A DNA stretch of 64,000 bases from Thalassobellus sp050294475 (lineage in GTDB: Bacteria > Bacteroidota > Bacteroidia > Flavobacteriales > Flavobacteriaceae): contig JBNKOE010000023.1 of NCBI GenBank assembly GCA_050294475.1, forward strand, positions 186,001-250,000. The letters run 5' to 3'. Made by a program: the position numbers and the translations under genes. Positions 17,828 to 25,501 of this stretch are shown piece by piece. The notes under the pieces were generated by a model. It made no database searches, had not been told where the DNA came from, and saw only the letters and a list, made by a program, of their open reading frames with translations. Positions within the stretch are counted from its first letter, which is position 1, and each line of letters starts with the position of its first letter.

Positions 17828-18133
17828 ATGAAAAGAAGTTTAGAGCATATAGATTACGATTTAGATACCGAAGCGTTGGCAAGATTTGCAAAGGCTTTAG
17901 CGCACCCTACGCGTATTGCTATTTTAAAACATTTAGAAAATCAATCGTGCTGTTTTACAGGAGATTTGGTTGAGGTGTTTCCTTTGGCTCAATCTACAGT
18001 TTCTCAGCATTTAAAAGAATTAAAAAATGCGGGTTTAATTCAAGGTGAATTAAAACCACCTAAAATAAAGTATTGTATTAATCAAGAAAACTGGAAACAA
18101 GCCAAGTCGCTTTTTAAAACTTTTTTTGATTGA
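17828..18133 (+). CDS. arsR: ArsR/SmtB-family metalloregulator
   Basis: 101 residues from ATG 17828; a TTG two codons upstream overlaps the operator and is not preferred. Winged helix: LARFAKALAHPTRIAILKHLENQSCCFTGDLVEVFPLAQSTVSQHLKELKNAGLI. The vicinal pair SCC in the DNA-recognition region and a nearby acidic residue form a plausible thiol site for trivalent arsenic. It should repress itself and the operon until metalloid binds. Two similar palindromes, one before this gene and one before the next, are likely its sites. Confidence 0.88.
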   Translation: MKRSLEHIDYDLDTEALARFAKALAHPTRIAILKHLENQSCCFTGDLVEVFPLAQSTVSQHLKELKNAGLIQGELKPPKIKYCINQENWKQAKSLFKTFFD

Positions 18134-18151
18134 TATATTTTTTTTAAAACA

Positions 18152-18169
18152 AATCGCTTATTTGCGATA
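18152..18169. promoter_or_regulatory. ArsR-family operator 2
   Basis: AATCGCTTATTTGCGATA, with ATCGC / GCGAT arms, lies in the 50-base gap between arsR and the redox-protein gene. Same spacing and outer bases as operator 1. A second promoter for the downstream genes may lie here. Confidence 0.65.
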
Positions 18170-18183
18170 AACAAATTAATATT

Positions 18184-18483
18184 ATGACTAAAATTATTAA
18201 AGTATTAGGTACAGGTTGCCCAAAATGTAAAACATTAACTAGCCTAGTGGAAGCTGTTGTAAAAGAAAACAGTATAGATGCTACCGTTGAAAAAGTGGAG
18301 GATATTATGGAAATAATGACCTTTAATGTCATGACAACGCCAGCCTTGGTTGTAGATGGATTAGTAAGCATAAAGGGACGCATACCATCAAAACAAGAAG
18401 TTTTAGAATTATTACAAGCGCCAGAACAAAAAAAGAATCAAGACACTAAAGGTTCTTGTTGCTCTCAAGGTGGTTGCTGTTAA
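18184..18483 (+). CDS. Thioredoxin-like small redox protein with C-terminal Cys-rich tail
   Basis: 99 residues. Small redox-active disulfide protein family (TIGR00412-like): active site GTGCPKCKTL at about residues 10-19, cis-Pro loop MTTPALVVDG. The tail GSCCSQGGCC adds four cysteines absent from the core fold and looks like a soft-metal or arsenite chelating tag. Second gene of the arsR operon, 10 bases before the permease. It may correspond to the ArsE component described with ArsF and ArsG in Bacteroides; that match is inference. Confidence 0.82.
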   Translation: MTKIIKVLGTGCPKCKTLTSLVEAVVKENSIDATVEKVEDIMEIMTFNVMTTPALVVDGLVSIKGRIPSKQEVLELLQAPEQKKNQDTKGSCCSQGGCC

Positions 18484-18493
18484 TTAGAAAAAG

Positions 18494-19471
18494 ATGTTCG
18501 ATTGGATACAACAATTAGCAGATTGGTTGGTTTATGATGCTTTAGGCATGCAACCCAATAATCATTTATCTGAAGCTTTAAATTTCTTTTTATATGATAC
18601 TATAAAGATTGTAATCCTTCTTTTTGTAGTTATATTTTTTATGGGAATAGTAAATAGCTACTTTCCTATAGATAGGGTGAAAAACTATTTATCACGAAAC
18701 AAATTATACGGTTTAGAATATCTTATGGCTAGCCTATTTGGTGTTGTAACGCCATTTTGTTCTTGCTCGTCGGTTCCGTTGTTTATTGGTTTTGTACGAG
18801 GTGGTATTCCGTTAGGAGTTACTTTTGCATTTTTAATAACATCGCCTTTAGTAAACGAAGTTGCTATTGGGTTATTTATAGGTTTATTTGGTCTTAAAAC
18901 AACGCTCATTTATGTTGTAAGTGGTGTGTTATTAGGCTCTATTTCAGGTTTCATTCTTCAAAAATTAAAATTAGAACGCTATTTAACTCCTTGGGTAAAA
19001 AATATTTTAGCAAATGCTCAAAAAGAACAAGATAGTTTTCAAAAAGAAAATCAATCCTTTGCACAACGATTACCAATTATTAGAAATGAAGTTTTTAAAA
19101 TTATAAAAGACATCATACCCTATGTTATTATTGGTATTGCTGTTGGCGGTTTCATGCACGGATACATTCCTGAAGGTTTTTTTGAACAGTATATGAATAA
19201 AGATAATCTTTTTGCAGTTCCCATAGCGACAATTTTAGCTGTTCCTATGTATTCAAATGCTTCGGGTATTCTTCCTGTAGCTCAAGTATTAGTTGCTAAA
19301 GGAATTCCTTTAGGTACAGCCATTGCTTTTATGATGGGGGTTGTTGGTTTGTCCTTTCCTGAAGCCATGCTTTTAAAAAAGGTCATGTCTTTTAAATTAA
19401 TAGGAATCTTTTTTGGGGTCGTAACTCTCTGCATCATCATATCGGGCTATATATTCAATATTATTTTATAA
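18494..19471 (+). CDS. DUF318/ArsP-type permease
   Basis: 325 residues with about eight membrane helices. The family motif GVVTPFCSCSSVPLFIGF lies at about residues 88-105, and a second conserved loop has VPMYSNASGILPV. ArsP relatives expel trivalent organoarsenicals, but the DUF318 family is broad and other substrates are known or suspected. The operon context (ArsR, Cys-rich redox protein, ArsF/ArsG-like) makes an arsenical likely. A large cytoplasmic loop (about 165-200) separates the two halves. Confidence 0.82.
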   Translation: MFDWIQQLADWLVYDALGMQPNNHLSEALNFFLYDTIKIVILLFVVIFFMGIVNSYFPIDRVKNYLSRNKLYGLEYLMASLFGVVTPFCSCSSVPLFIGFVRGGIPLGVTFAFLITSPLVNEVAIGLFIGLFGLKTTLIYVVSGVLLGSISGFILQKLKLERYLTPWVKNILANAQKEQDSFQKENQSFAQRLPIIRNEVFKIIKDIIPYVIIGIAVGGFMHGYIPEGFFEQYMNKDNLFAVPIATILAVPMYSNASGILPVAQVLVAKGIPLGTAIAFMMGVVGLSFPEAMLLKKVMSFKLIGIFFGVVTLCIIISGYIFNIIL

Positions 19472-19488
19472 ATTAAAACAAATACATT

Positions 19489-19926
19489 ATGAAATTATTT
19501 AAATTTTTATCAATCCTAGTTTTTAGTCTAAGTTTAGTATCATGTAATAGGCAAGCTAAAAGTAAAACTACAGAAACAAGTTCATCCATTTCTAAAATTG
19601 AGGTGATTGATTTTCATTCTACACACCGTTGTATAACCTGTAAAGCTATTGAAGCGAATACAAAATATACACTTGAAACGTATTTTGCTAAAGAAGTTAA
19701 AGATGGCGAAATTACATTTCAAGTTATTAATGTAGATGATAAGAAAAATGAAAAAATTGCCGAAAATTTTGAAGCATCAGGAACAGCGTTATTTTTAAAC
19801 GTAGTAAAAGATGGAGAAGAAAAGCATATCGATTTAACAGAATTTGCTTTTATGAATGGTAATGAAAAAGAAGTTTTCGCAAATGAGTTGAAATTAAAGA
19901 TTGAAAATGAATTAAAGACCCTTTAA
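19489..19926 (+). CDS. arsF: ArsF-family lipoprotein (nitrophenyl compound nitroreductase subunit-like)
   Basis: 145 residues: lipoprotein signal MKLFKFLSILVFSLSLVSC, then a thioredoxin-like domain with HSTHRCITCKAIEANTKYTLE (CITC active site at about 48-51) and a C-terminal alpha/beta part. This is the ArsF-type family associated with reduction of nitroaromatic arsenicals in Bacteroides. The stop codon overlaps the ATG of the next gene. Name rests on family resemblance and operon; a general periplasmic thiol-disulfide role is an alternative. Confidence 0.75.
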   Translation: MKLFKFLSILVFSLSLVSCNRQAKSKTTETSSSISKIEVIDFHSTHRCITCKAIEANTKYTLETYFAKEVKDGEITFQVINVDDKKNEKIAENFEASGTALFLNVVKDGEEKHIDLTEFAFMNGNEKEVFANELKLKIENELKTL

Positions 19927-20636
19927 TGGAGTATTTAAAATCGCTATTAGAAAATGCTACATTACCGTTTATATCTGCGTTGATATTAGGACTTATGACG
20001 GCTATTAGCCCTTGTCCTTTAGCAACCAATATTACGGCTACAGCTTATATTTCTAAGAATATTTCAAGTAAAAAGAAGGTGCTTTTAAGTGGATTATTGT
20101 ATTTCTTAGGTCGAGCCTTTAGTTATACCGTTATTGGTGTCGTACTTTATTTGGGAGCAAGCAAATTTCATATAGCACGATTTTTTAATCAAAATGGTGA
20201 AAAATATTTAGGGCCTTTACTTATTATTTTAGGATTAGTGATGCTGAATATTATTAAGCTAAACTTTTTAGGAAAATTTAGTGTTTCAGATACACTTTCA
20301 GAAAAATTTAAAAATAAAGGATTATTAGGAACCTTTTTAATTGGAGTCGTATTTGCGTTAGCATTTTGCCCGTACAGTGCTGCTTTGTTTTTTGGGATGC
20401 TTATACCCATAACAGTATCTAATGCAAATGGACTTTATTTGCCCTTTATTTTTGCTTTTGGCACTGGACTTCCAGTGCTTTTATTTACATATCTTTTAGC
20501 TTTTGCTGCCAATAATATTGGTTTTTTCTATAAAAAGATTACTAAAATAGAAAAAGTAATGCGTTATGTTGCGGGCGTTGTTTTTGTTATAACAGGGATT
20601 TATTATATTTTAATTTTTATTGAAATATTAAAATAA
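19926..20636 (+). CDS. arsG: ArsG-family / CcdA-like membrane transporter
   Basis: 236 residues, six membrane helices in two inverted halves of the DsbD/CcdA fold. The paired proline-cysteine motifs ISPCPLATN (about 27-35) and AFCPYSAALFFG (about 144-155) are the redox pair that normally passes electrons across the membrane. In Bacteroides the ArsG member is reported as an efflux permease for aromatic aminobenzylarsenicals. Here it may instead recycle the thiols of the overlapping ArsF-like lipoprotein. Last gene of the operon. Confidence 0.75.
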   Translation: MEYLKSLLENATLPFISALILGLMTAISPCPLATNITATAYISKNISSKKKVLLSGLLYFLGRAFSYTVIGVVLYLGASKFHIARFFNQNGEKYLGPLLIILGLVMLNIIKLNFLGKFSVSDTLSEKFKNKGLLGTFLIGVVFALAFCPYSAALFFGMLIPITVSNANGLYLPFIFAFGTGLPVLLFTYLLAFAANNIGFFYKKITKIEKVMRYVAGVVFVITGIYYILIFIEILK

Positions 20637-20664
20637 GTCTTAGTACATGATAAAAATTAAAAGT

Positions 20665-20690
20665 GTCACATTGAGCGCAGTCGAAATATA
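20665..20690 (+). repeat. Dispersed repeat word TGAGCGCAGTCGAA
   Basis: CACATTGAGCGCAGTCGAAATA between arsG and the TlpA gene is shared in part with 51117-51130 and, in reverse complement, with both trp-operon elements near 59720 and 61050. Confidence 0.6.
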
Positions 20691-20797
20691 TTAAAAAACG
20701 ATATTTCCAATGTCTTTGATTGCGTTCAGACTGATATTCGGTATATTAACAATTTTTGTTATGTACTAAAAAAATAAGTAGATTTAAAAATAGTTTC

Positions 20798-20831
20798 TTG
20801 TTTATTTTGTAAGTAAAAACAGTTAATTTTG
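20798..20831 (+). promoter_or_regulatory. Promoter of the TlpA-like gene (TTG ... TAATTTTG)
   Basis: -33 TTG at 20798-20800, 23-base spacer, -7 TAATTTTG at 20824-20831. The predicted start site falls after the TTG codon at 20829, so the gene must begin at ATG 20853. Confidence 0.5.
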
Positions 20832-20852
20832 TTAGGTATTAATTTGGCGAAA

Positions 20853-22043
20853 ATGAGAGCAATTCCAATAAAAAAAACGACTAGCCTTATCTTAATGATT
20901 TTAACATTAATAGCGTGTCATTCTCCAGCAGATATATCAGGAAAACTAGAAGGTATAGAGACAGAAGGCTTAAAGATTTATTTAATTGAACCTGAAAGTT
21001 TGCGAGATGTAGCAGCTTCATATCTTGGCAAAGTTATAGATTCTGCTGAAGTAAATATTGATGGTAGTTTTGAGTTTTACAACTTACCAAAAAACAGAGA
21101 AACTGTTTTATTAGAATTAGCAGTGCAGTCAACAGGAAAGGCTCCTAATTATTTACAAACTGATAATCCAACGACGTCTAATTATATGCCAATTGTTTGG
21201 CAATTGGGTGAGTCTCTGAAAATTACTGCTAAATTGGATGCCTTTCAAAAAAGTTTTTCGATAGAACACCCTTCAGAAATTAATAAAGCCTTGTTAGACT
21301 TAAGAGATCTCAACGAAAAAGCGTATCAAACTTATTTTTTAGGAAAGCATTGGCAATTAGAAGATGGTAGTCAATTGATGGAAAAGGAACAGGCTATTTT
21401 AAAATATCAAACCGAGCTAATAAAGTTTGCAGATAGTACACCGTATCTTATGCCTGCATTAGTTGCATTAAGATGGGTAAGTCCTGAGAATGATTATGAA
21501 CGTGTACCTGAATTTTTGGTGAGTCAATCTCATAAATGGAAGTTAAAACAACCAGAGCATCCATGGGTTATACAGCTTTGTAAAGAAAGCAATCCTTCTA
21601 ATTTACCAGTTTTAGTAGGAGATATGTTTCCAAATCTAAAGTTTTCTATGTTAACAAAGGATACATTGTCTCTTAAATCCTTATTAGGCAATAAGCTCAC
21701 TATTATAGATTTATGGGCTTCGTGGTGTGCTCCTTGTCGAAAGGAAAACCGAGAGGTTTTAGTGCCTATTTGGAATGAATATCATAACCAAGGCATACAA
21801 ATAGTTGGTTATGGTTTAGAAAGTGATGAGCCTACATGGAGAGCAGCTATAGAGCGTGATGGAGCAAATAGTTTGCTTCAAGCATCAGATTTACAAGGCG
21901 ATGATGCTCCTTTTTTAAAAAAAATCCGTATTCGTACCATTCCATCTAACTTTATTCTTGATGATAAAGGGGTTGTTATAGCTAAAAATGTTCATGGAAG
22001 GGCTTTAATGGATTTTGTGAAAAGTTATATGAAAAAGGAATAA
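20853..22043 (+). CDS. TlpA-family thiol-disulfide oxidoreductase, lipoprotein
   Basis: 396 residues from ATG 20853. Lipoprotein signal with TLIAC, then an N-terminal DUF4369-like beta domain (GKLEGIETEGLKIYLIEP) and a helical middle. The C-terminal thioredoxin fold has WASWCAPCRKENREV (CAPC) and the cis-Pro loop RTIPSNFILDDKG. Anchored in the periplasm, it should reduce disulfides in client proteins or apocytochromes. The next gene is convergent, so it is probably monocistronic. Confidence 0.88.
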   Translation: MRAIPIKKTTSLILMILTLIACHSPADISGKLEGIETEGLKIYLIEPESLRDVAASYLGKVIDSAEVNIDGSFEFYNLPKNRETVLLELAVQSTGKAPNYLQTDNPTTSNYMPIVWQLGESLKITAKLDAFQKSFSIEHPSEINKALLDLRDLNEKAYQTYFLGKHWQLEDGSQLMEKEQAILKYQTELIKFADSTPYLMPALVALRWVSPENDYERVPEFLVSQSHKWKLKQPEHPWVIQLCKESNPSNLPVLVGDMFPNLKFSMLTKDTLSLKSLLGNKLTIIDLWASWCAPCRKENREVLVPIWNEYHNQGIQIVGYGLESDEPTWRAAIERDGANSLLQASDLQGDDAPFLKKIRIRTIPSNFILDDKGVVIAKNVHGRALMDFVKSYMKKE

Positions 22044-22093
22044 TATATGACAGATCAAAAAAATGGGATGATTGTGGCTATTTAACTGAGGTT

Positions 22094-22774
22094 TTAACTA
22101 AAAAGAAGCTCGATAATCTTTTTCATGCCTTCTGTAGCTTTTTCAGGAATAACGGTTAAATACGGATTACTTTCTATATTTGGTTTAGGATCAATAAAAT
22201 AAGTAAAGGTGTTTTCAGGAATATAATGCATTAAACTAGCTGCGGGATATACTTGCATTGAGGTACCAATTATTATAAGAATATTGGCAGTTTTACAAAT
22301 ATGTACAGCTTTTTCAATCATAGGAACTTCTTCTCCAAACCAAACAATATGTGGGCGTAATTGGTAACCTTTAGAACAGGTGTCACCTAAAACTAAATCG
22401 GTTTCCCAATGTTGAATATCATTGATGTTACCAGTGCTTCTTGCTTTTAAGAGTTCGCCATGTAAATGAGTTACGTTTGTACTACCAGCGCGTTCGTGTA
22501 AATCATCTACATTTTGGGTAATAATTGAGACATTATAATGGTTTTCAAGTGCTGCTAAATCAAAATGTGCTGTGTTTGGTTTTACTTCAAACAATTGTCT
22601 TCTTCGTTGGTTATAGAAGTCTAAAACCAGCTCTGGGTTGGCGGCAAAACCTTCGGGTGTTGCTACTTCCATAACATCATGTCCTTCCCATAAACCATTG
22701 GCATCTCTAAAAGTTTTTATGCCACTTTCGGCACTCATGCCTGCGCCTGTTAGTACAACTATATGCTTTTTCAT
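22094..22774 (-). CDS. cobB: SIR2-family NAD-dependent protein deacylase
   Basis: 226 residues. NAD-binding motifs GAGMSAESGIKTFR (about 9-22) and TQNVDDLHERAG, catalytic His in THLHGEL, and RPHIVWFGEEVP all match the class III CobB group. The zinc-ribbon cysteines normally found between HGEL and RPH are missing: only one Cys (DTCSKG) remains in the insert. Many Bacteroidota members seem similar. Removes acetyl or succinyl groups from lysines, producing nicotinamide and O-acyl-ADP-ribose. Confidence 0.9.
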   Translation of the reverse strand: MKKHIVVLTGAGMSAESGIKTFRDANGLWEGHDVMEVATPEGFAANPELVLDFYNQRRRQLFEVKPNTAHFDLAALENHYNVSIITQNVDDLHERAGSTNVTHLHGELLKARSTGNINDIQHWETDLVLGDTCSKGYQLRPHIVWFGEEVPMIEKAVHICKTANILIIIGTSMQVYPAASLMHYIPENTFTYFIDPKPNIESNPYLTVIPEKATEGMKKIIELLFS

Positions 22775-22857
22775 GATATAAATATAAAAACTATTGGTTG
22801 TTGTTAATGTGTTTGATTTGTTATTTATGAAATACTTTTTATTATTAAGGATTTAGT

Positions 22858-22945
22858 TTGCGTTAGGGATTGAACGGCATGTTTGAGCTCGCCGACGAAG
22901 GAGGAAGCGAGTAGTGAAAGCCCGACCCTTGTGGTAACGCCCAAA
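22858..22945. repeat. Structured dispersed repeat (GCGTTAGGG ... GGTAACGCCC)
   Basis: About 85 GC-richer bases in a 200-base gap. The ends are complementary (GGGCGTTA on one strand, TAACGCCC on the other), with an internal hairpin. On the minus strand it reads TTTGGGCGTTACC, GGGCTTTC, a stem-loop, then ATGCCGTTCAATCCC. The element at 27632-27730 has the same order of blocks, so this is one family. Confidence 0.6.
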
Positions 22946-22967
22946 TTATTTTCTTAATTTTGAATTT

Positions 22968-23621
22968 ATGATTGATTTGAAACTTTTAGAACATTTAGAA
23001 ACGTACTTAACAGACTCACGTAGAGAAAAATTTTTAAAAATATTGCAACAGCGCACTAAATATTTTACTGTGGCTACCGAAGATGTGTATCAATTGCATA
23101 ATACTAGTGCGGTAATAAGAAGTTGTGATGTGTTTGGTATACAAGAAGTTAATGTTGTTGAAGAACGGAATTCAAAACGAATAGATAGAGAAATTGCTAT
23201 GGGTGCTCAAAAATGGGTAGATTTAAATAGATATACTCATGTAAAAGATTGTATTGCCGATTTAAAACAGAAAGGCTACCAAATTGTAGCGACCACTCCA
23301 CATACAGATGATTGTTTGTTACATGAATTTGACGTAACTAAAAAGGCTTGTTTTTTCTTTGGAAGCGAAATTAATGGACTGTCTCAAGAAGTATTAAATG
23401 AAGCTGATGTATTTATGAAAATACCTATGGTTGGTTTTACCGAAAGTTTAAATATATCTGTTAGTGCTGCTATTATTTTACAACATGTAACTACGAAGCT
23501 TAAGCAAACGGATATTGATTGGCAGTTAACTGAAAATGAACAGTTAGAAAAGCGATTGGATTGGTGTAAAAAAACAATTAAGAGTTATGATGATATTGTT
23601 GAGCGTTTTTATAAGCAGTAA
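22968..23621 (+). CDS. trmH: TrmH-family tRNA/rRNA 2'-O-methyltransferase
   Basis: 217 residues, SPOUT fold with a deep trefoil knot. Motif 1 NTSAVIRSCDVFGI, motif 2 CFFFGSEINGLSQE, motif 3 MVGFTESLNISVSAAIIL, the last with the catalytic/AdoMet-binding loop. The N-terminal helix (about 1-20) and C-terminal tail KRLDWCKKTIKSYD match TrmH, which 2'-O-methylates G18 of tRNA. Another SpoU member or 23S target cannot be excluded. Confidence 0.85.
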   Translation: MIDLKLLEHLETYLTDSRREKFLKILQQRTKYFTVATEDVYQLHNTSAVIRSCDVFGIQEVNVVEERNSKRIDREIAMGAQKWVDLNRYTHVKDCIADLKQKGYQIVATTPHTDDCLLHEFDVTKKACFFFGSEINGLSQEVLNEADVFMKIPMVGFTESLNISVSAAIILQHVTTKLKQTDIDWQLTENEQLEKRLDWCKKTIKSYDDIVERFYKQ

Positions 23622-23636
23622 TGTTTGGTCTTGAAA

Positions 23637-24401
23637 TTAATTTCTGAGACTGTCCTTTTTTGATTTTTTTACAATTTCAAGGAATTCTTTACTACAATTA
23701 AATAAACTATCTAGAAGAATTACTCGGTTTTCTTTTTTAAGTAATTGTTTATCAATTTGTTTGGTGTCGCAATAATCAAAAAAAAGAGGTTTGTAGGCTT
23801 CTTTTATTTGTAATTGATTCGTTAATAGTTCTTTGTTAAAAAAATTATCGTTTTTAAAAAGAGAATCGAAGGCTTTGTAAGGTATTGCAATTACAGGTGT
23901 GTCTTTCTTTTTTTTGTTTTTAAATAGTTTGCCAATTAGTCCTGCAATTTTAATAAAATCTAAATTTCCACTTGGAGGAGGTTTGTATTTATAAGGGTTA
24001 TTTTTCATGTCATTTTCCATTTGTAAGCCTAATATTTTGGCATACACTTCATCATCAAAAATGACTACTTCACGATTTTCACTAAGTAAGACTTCATCTA
24101 GCGTATTAACTATTTTTTTTAGTTCGAATACATTAGTTTCTTTTAAATGGTTTTCTGTAAGTTTTACTTTTTTCTCTTTATGAAATAGGGAAGAGAAAAC
24201 TAGTGTGTCGTTAACAGAAGCTTGTATTTTAAAATTACCTTTGTCATCGGTATACGTACTTGTGTTTTTGGAAATATTAAAAACTTTAGCTCCTTTTACA
24301 GTAGATTCTTCGTCATAAATTTTTCCAGTAATATTTTGAGAAATAACAGTTGTTGGTAAAATTAAGAAGAGCAATATTTTAATTTTAGACATCGTACACA
24401 A
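23637..24401 (-). CDS. Carboxypeptidase-regulatory-like domain protein
   Basis: 254 residues with signal peptide (ending TTVISQ). The N-terminal CarboxypepD_reg-like beta sandwich is about 20-105: NITGKIYDEESTVKGAKVFNISKNTSTYTDDKGNFKIQ and LVFSSLFHKEKKVKL. An unrecognised helical tail follows, with KAFDSLFKNDNFFNKELLTNQLQI. Secreted; such domains often feed TonB-dependent receptors or act in envelope assembly. It resembles the 24620-25393 protein in layout, suggesting a duplicated pair, but sequence identity is low. Confidence 0.75.
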   Translation of the reverse strand: MCTMSKIKILLFLILPTTVISQNITGKIYDEESTVKGAKVFNISKNTSTYTDDKGNFKIQASVNDTLVFSSLFHKEKKVKLTENHLKETNVFELKKIVNTLDEVLLSENREVVIFDDEVYAKILGLQMENDMKNNPYKYKPPPSGNLDFIKIAGLIGKLFKNKKKKDTPVIAIPYKAFDSLFKNDNFFNKELLTNQLQIKEAYKPLFFDYCDTKQIDKQLLKKENRVILLDSLFNCSKEFLEIVKKSKKDSLRN

Positions 24402-24505
24402 CTTGATAAATGTTTGTTTATCAAATTAATGTATTATTCGTTTTTTTAATAAAGCATTTAAGATAGTTTAACACCTGTATTAACTAAACTTTAATGTTTA
24501 GGTAT

Positions 24506-24540
24506 AAAAAAAGAGACTTTAATTAAAAAATCTCTTTTTA
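24506..24540. terminator. Intrinsic terminator hairpin
   Basis: AAAAAGAGA / TCTCTTTTT arms around an AT-rich loop, with A and T runs usable on either strand. It separates the two carboxypeptidase-regulatory-like genes, and on the minus strand would close the transcript of the upstream gene (24620-25393). Confidence 0.65.
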
Positions 24541-24548
24541 GTATATTC

Positions 24549-24571
24549 GATTTCCGATTTATGGAAATGAC
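24549..24571. repeat. Degenerate GTCATTTCC...GGAAATC palindrome
   Basis: ATTTCC and GGAAAT arms around GATTTAT with GTC/GATT flanks on one strand. It resembles the palindromes at 27580, 56714, 57045, 58267 and 63283. Confidence 0.4.
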
Positions 24572-24619
24572 AATTTCAACGGTAACCTCAAGGTAGAGCC
24601 AAGAGGCACTTTTTTTCGA

Positions 24620-25393
24620 CTAGATCTTCTTACTTCTGCCTCTGCTTAATACTTTGTATTCTTCATAGCATTCGCTAATAGCGTCAAGTATTTGCAAATC
24701 GTTAGCCGTTTGTATAAAACCTTTAGAGTAGTTGCAATGGCTTACTATTTCGTCTAAATCTACACGATCTACTTGTAGTAAAACGGTAAGCATTTCTCTA
24801 TCAAAACGAGTTGCTAATAAGTTTCTAATTTCATCATCTTCCTTCATCTTTTTAAGCTTACGAAGCTCATTTGGCTTTTTACCAAACATACGATGTAAAA
24901 AATCGGCAGGATTAAAAATGGAGCCTATAATTTTACTAACAGTTCCTGGGGAACTTGCTTCATAGCCTGTGCTTAAACCAGAAATACTATAGCGATAATT
25001 ATTGTTTATAATTGGAACTTGCTTAATATCAACTTCTAAATAACCTGTTAGTTTTAATTGATTTACAACCACTTCTTCTAATGCCAGAGCCAATTCTGTT
25101 AATTCAATTTTTGAACTTCCAAACTTTAACCAGTCATTAGTAACTCTTACTTTTATAGATTTAAAACCTAAATAGGAGAAGTGTAAGGTGTCGTTTACTT
25201 TTGCAGAAATTTTAAACTCTCCTTTACTGTTTGTTGTTGTACCAAGAACCTGATTGAGGTTAACAATATTTACATTTTCTAAAGGCTTATCATTAGAAGA
25301 ATCAATAACAACTCCTAACACTTTATCGGCTTCTTGCGCAATACAAAATGCGGAAGTAAATAAGAGTATAAATAGGAATAGGTTATTCTTCAT
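24620..25393 (-). CDS. Carboxypeptidase-regulatory-like domain protein
   Basis: 257 residues from ATG 25393, chosen because MKNNLFLFILLFTSAFCIAQ is a clean signal peptide; an extension to 25441 would bury it. CarboxypepD_reg-like domain: VLGVVIDSSNDKPLENVNIVNLNQVLGTTTNSKGEFKIS, then LHFSYLGFKSIKV. The C-terminal half is helical and charged, ending in an Arg/Lys-rich tail (SRGRSKKI). Periplasmic or outer-membrane associated; function unknown. Confidence 0.78.
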   Translation of the reverse strand: MKNNLFLFILLFTSAFCIAQEADKVLGVVIDSSNDKPLENVNIVNLNQVLGTTTNSKGEFKISAKVNDTLHFSYLGFKSIKVRVTNDWLKFGSSKIELTELALALEEVVVNQLKLTGYLEVDIKQVPIINNNYRYSISGLSTGYEASSPGTVSKIIGSIFNPADFLHRMFGKKPNELRKLKKMKEDDEIRNLLATRFDREMLTVLLQVDRVDLDEIVSHCNYSKGFIQTANDLQILDAISECYEEYKVLSRGRSKKI

Positions 25394-25501
25394 AGGGATT
25401 ATCTTTGTCAAAGCTAATTTTGTTATAAAAATACTAAACAAAACAACAAAATAGCGTCAATAACTTTTATTTTGACTTAAAATTAACATAAAAGTTTAAT
25501 T

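Noticed and set aside
18144..18383. 79-residue minus-strand frame in the ars operon
   Set aside because: Antisense to the redox-protein gene and its operator.
20829..20852. TTG start for the TlpA-like protein
   Set aside because: The codon overlaps the predicted -7 box, and the lipoprotein signal begins at ATG 20853.
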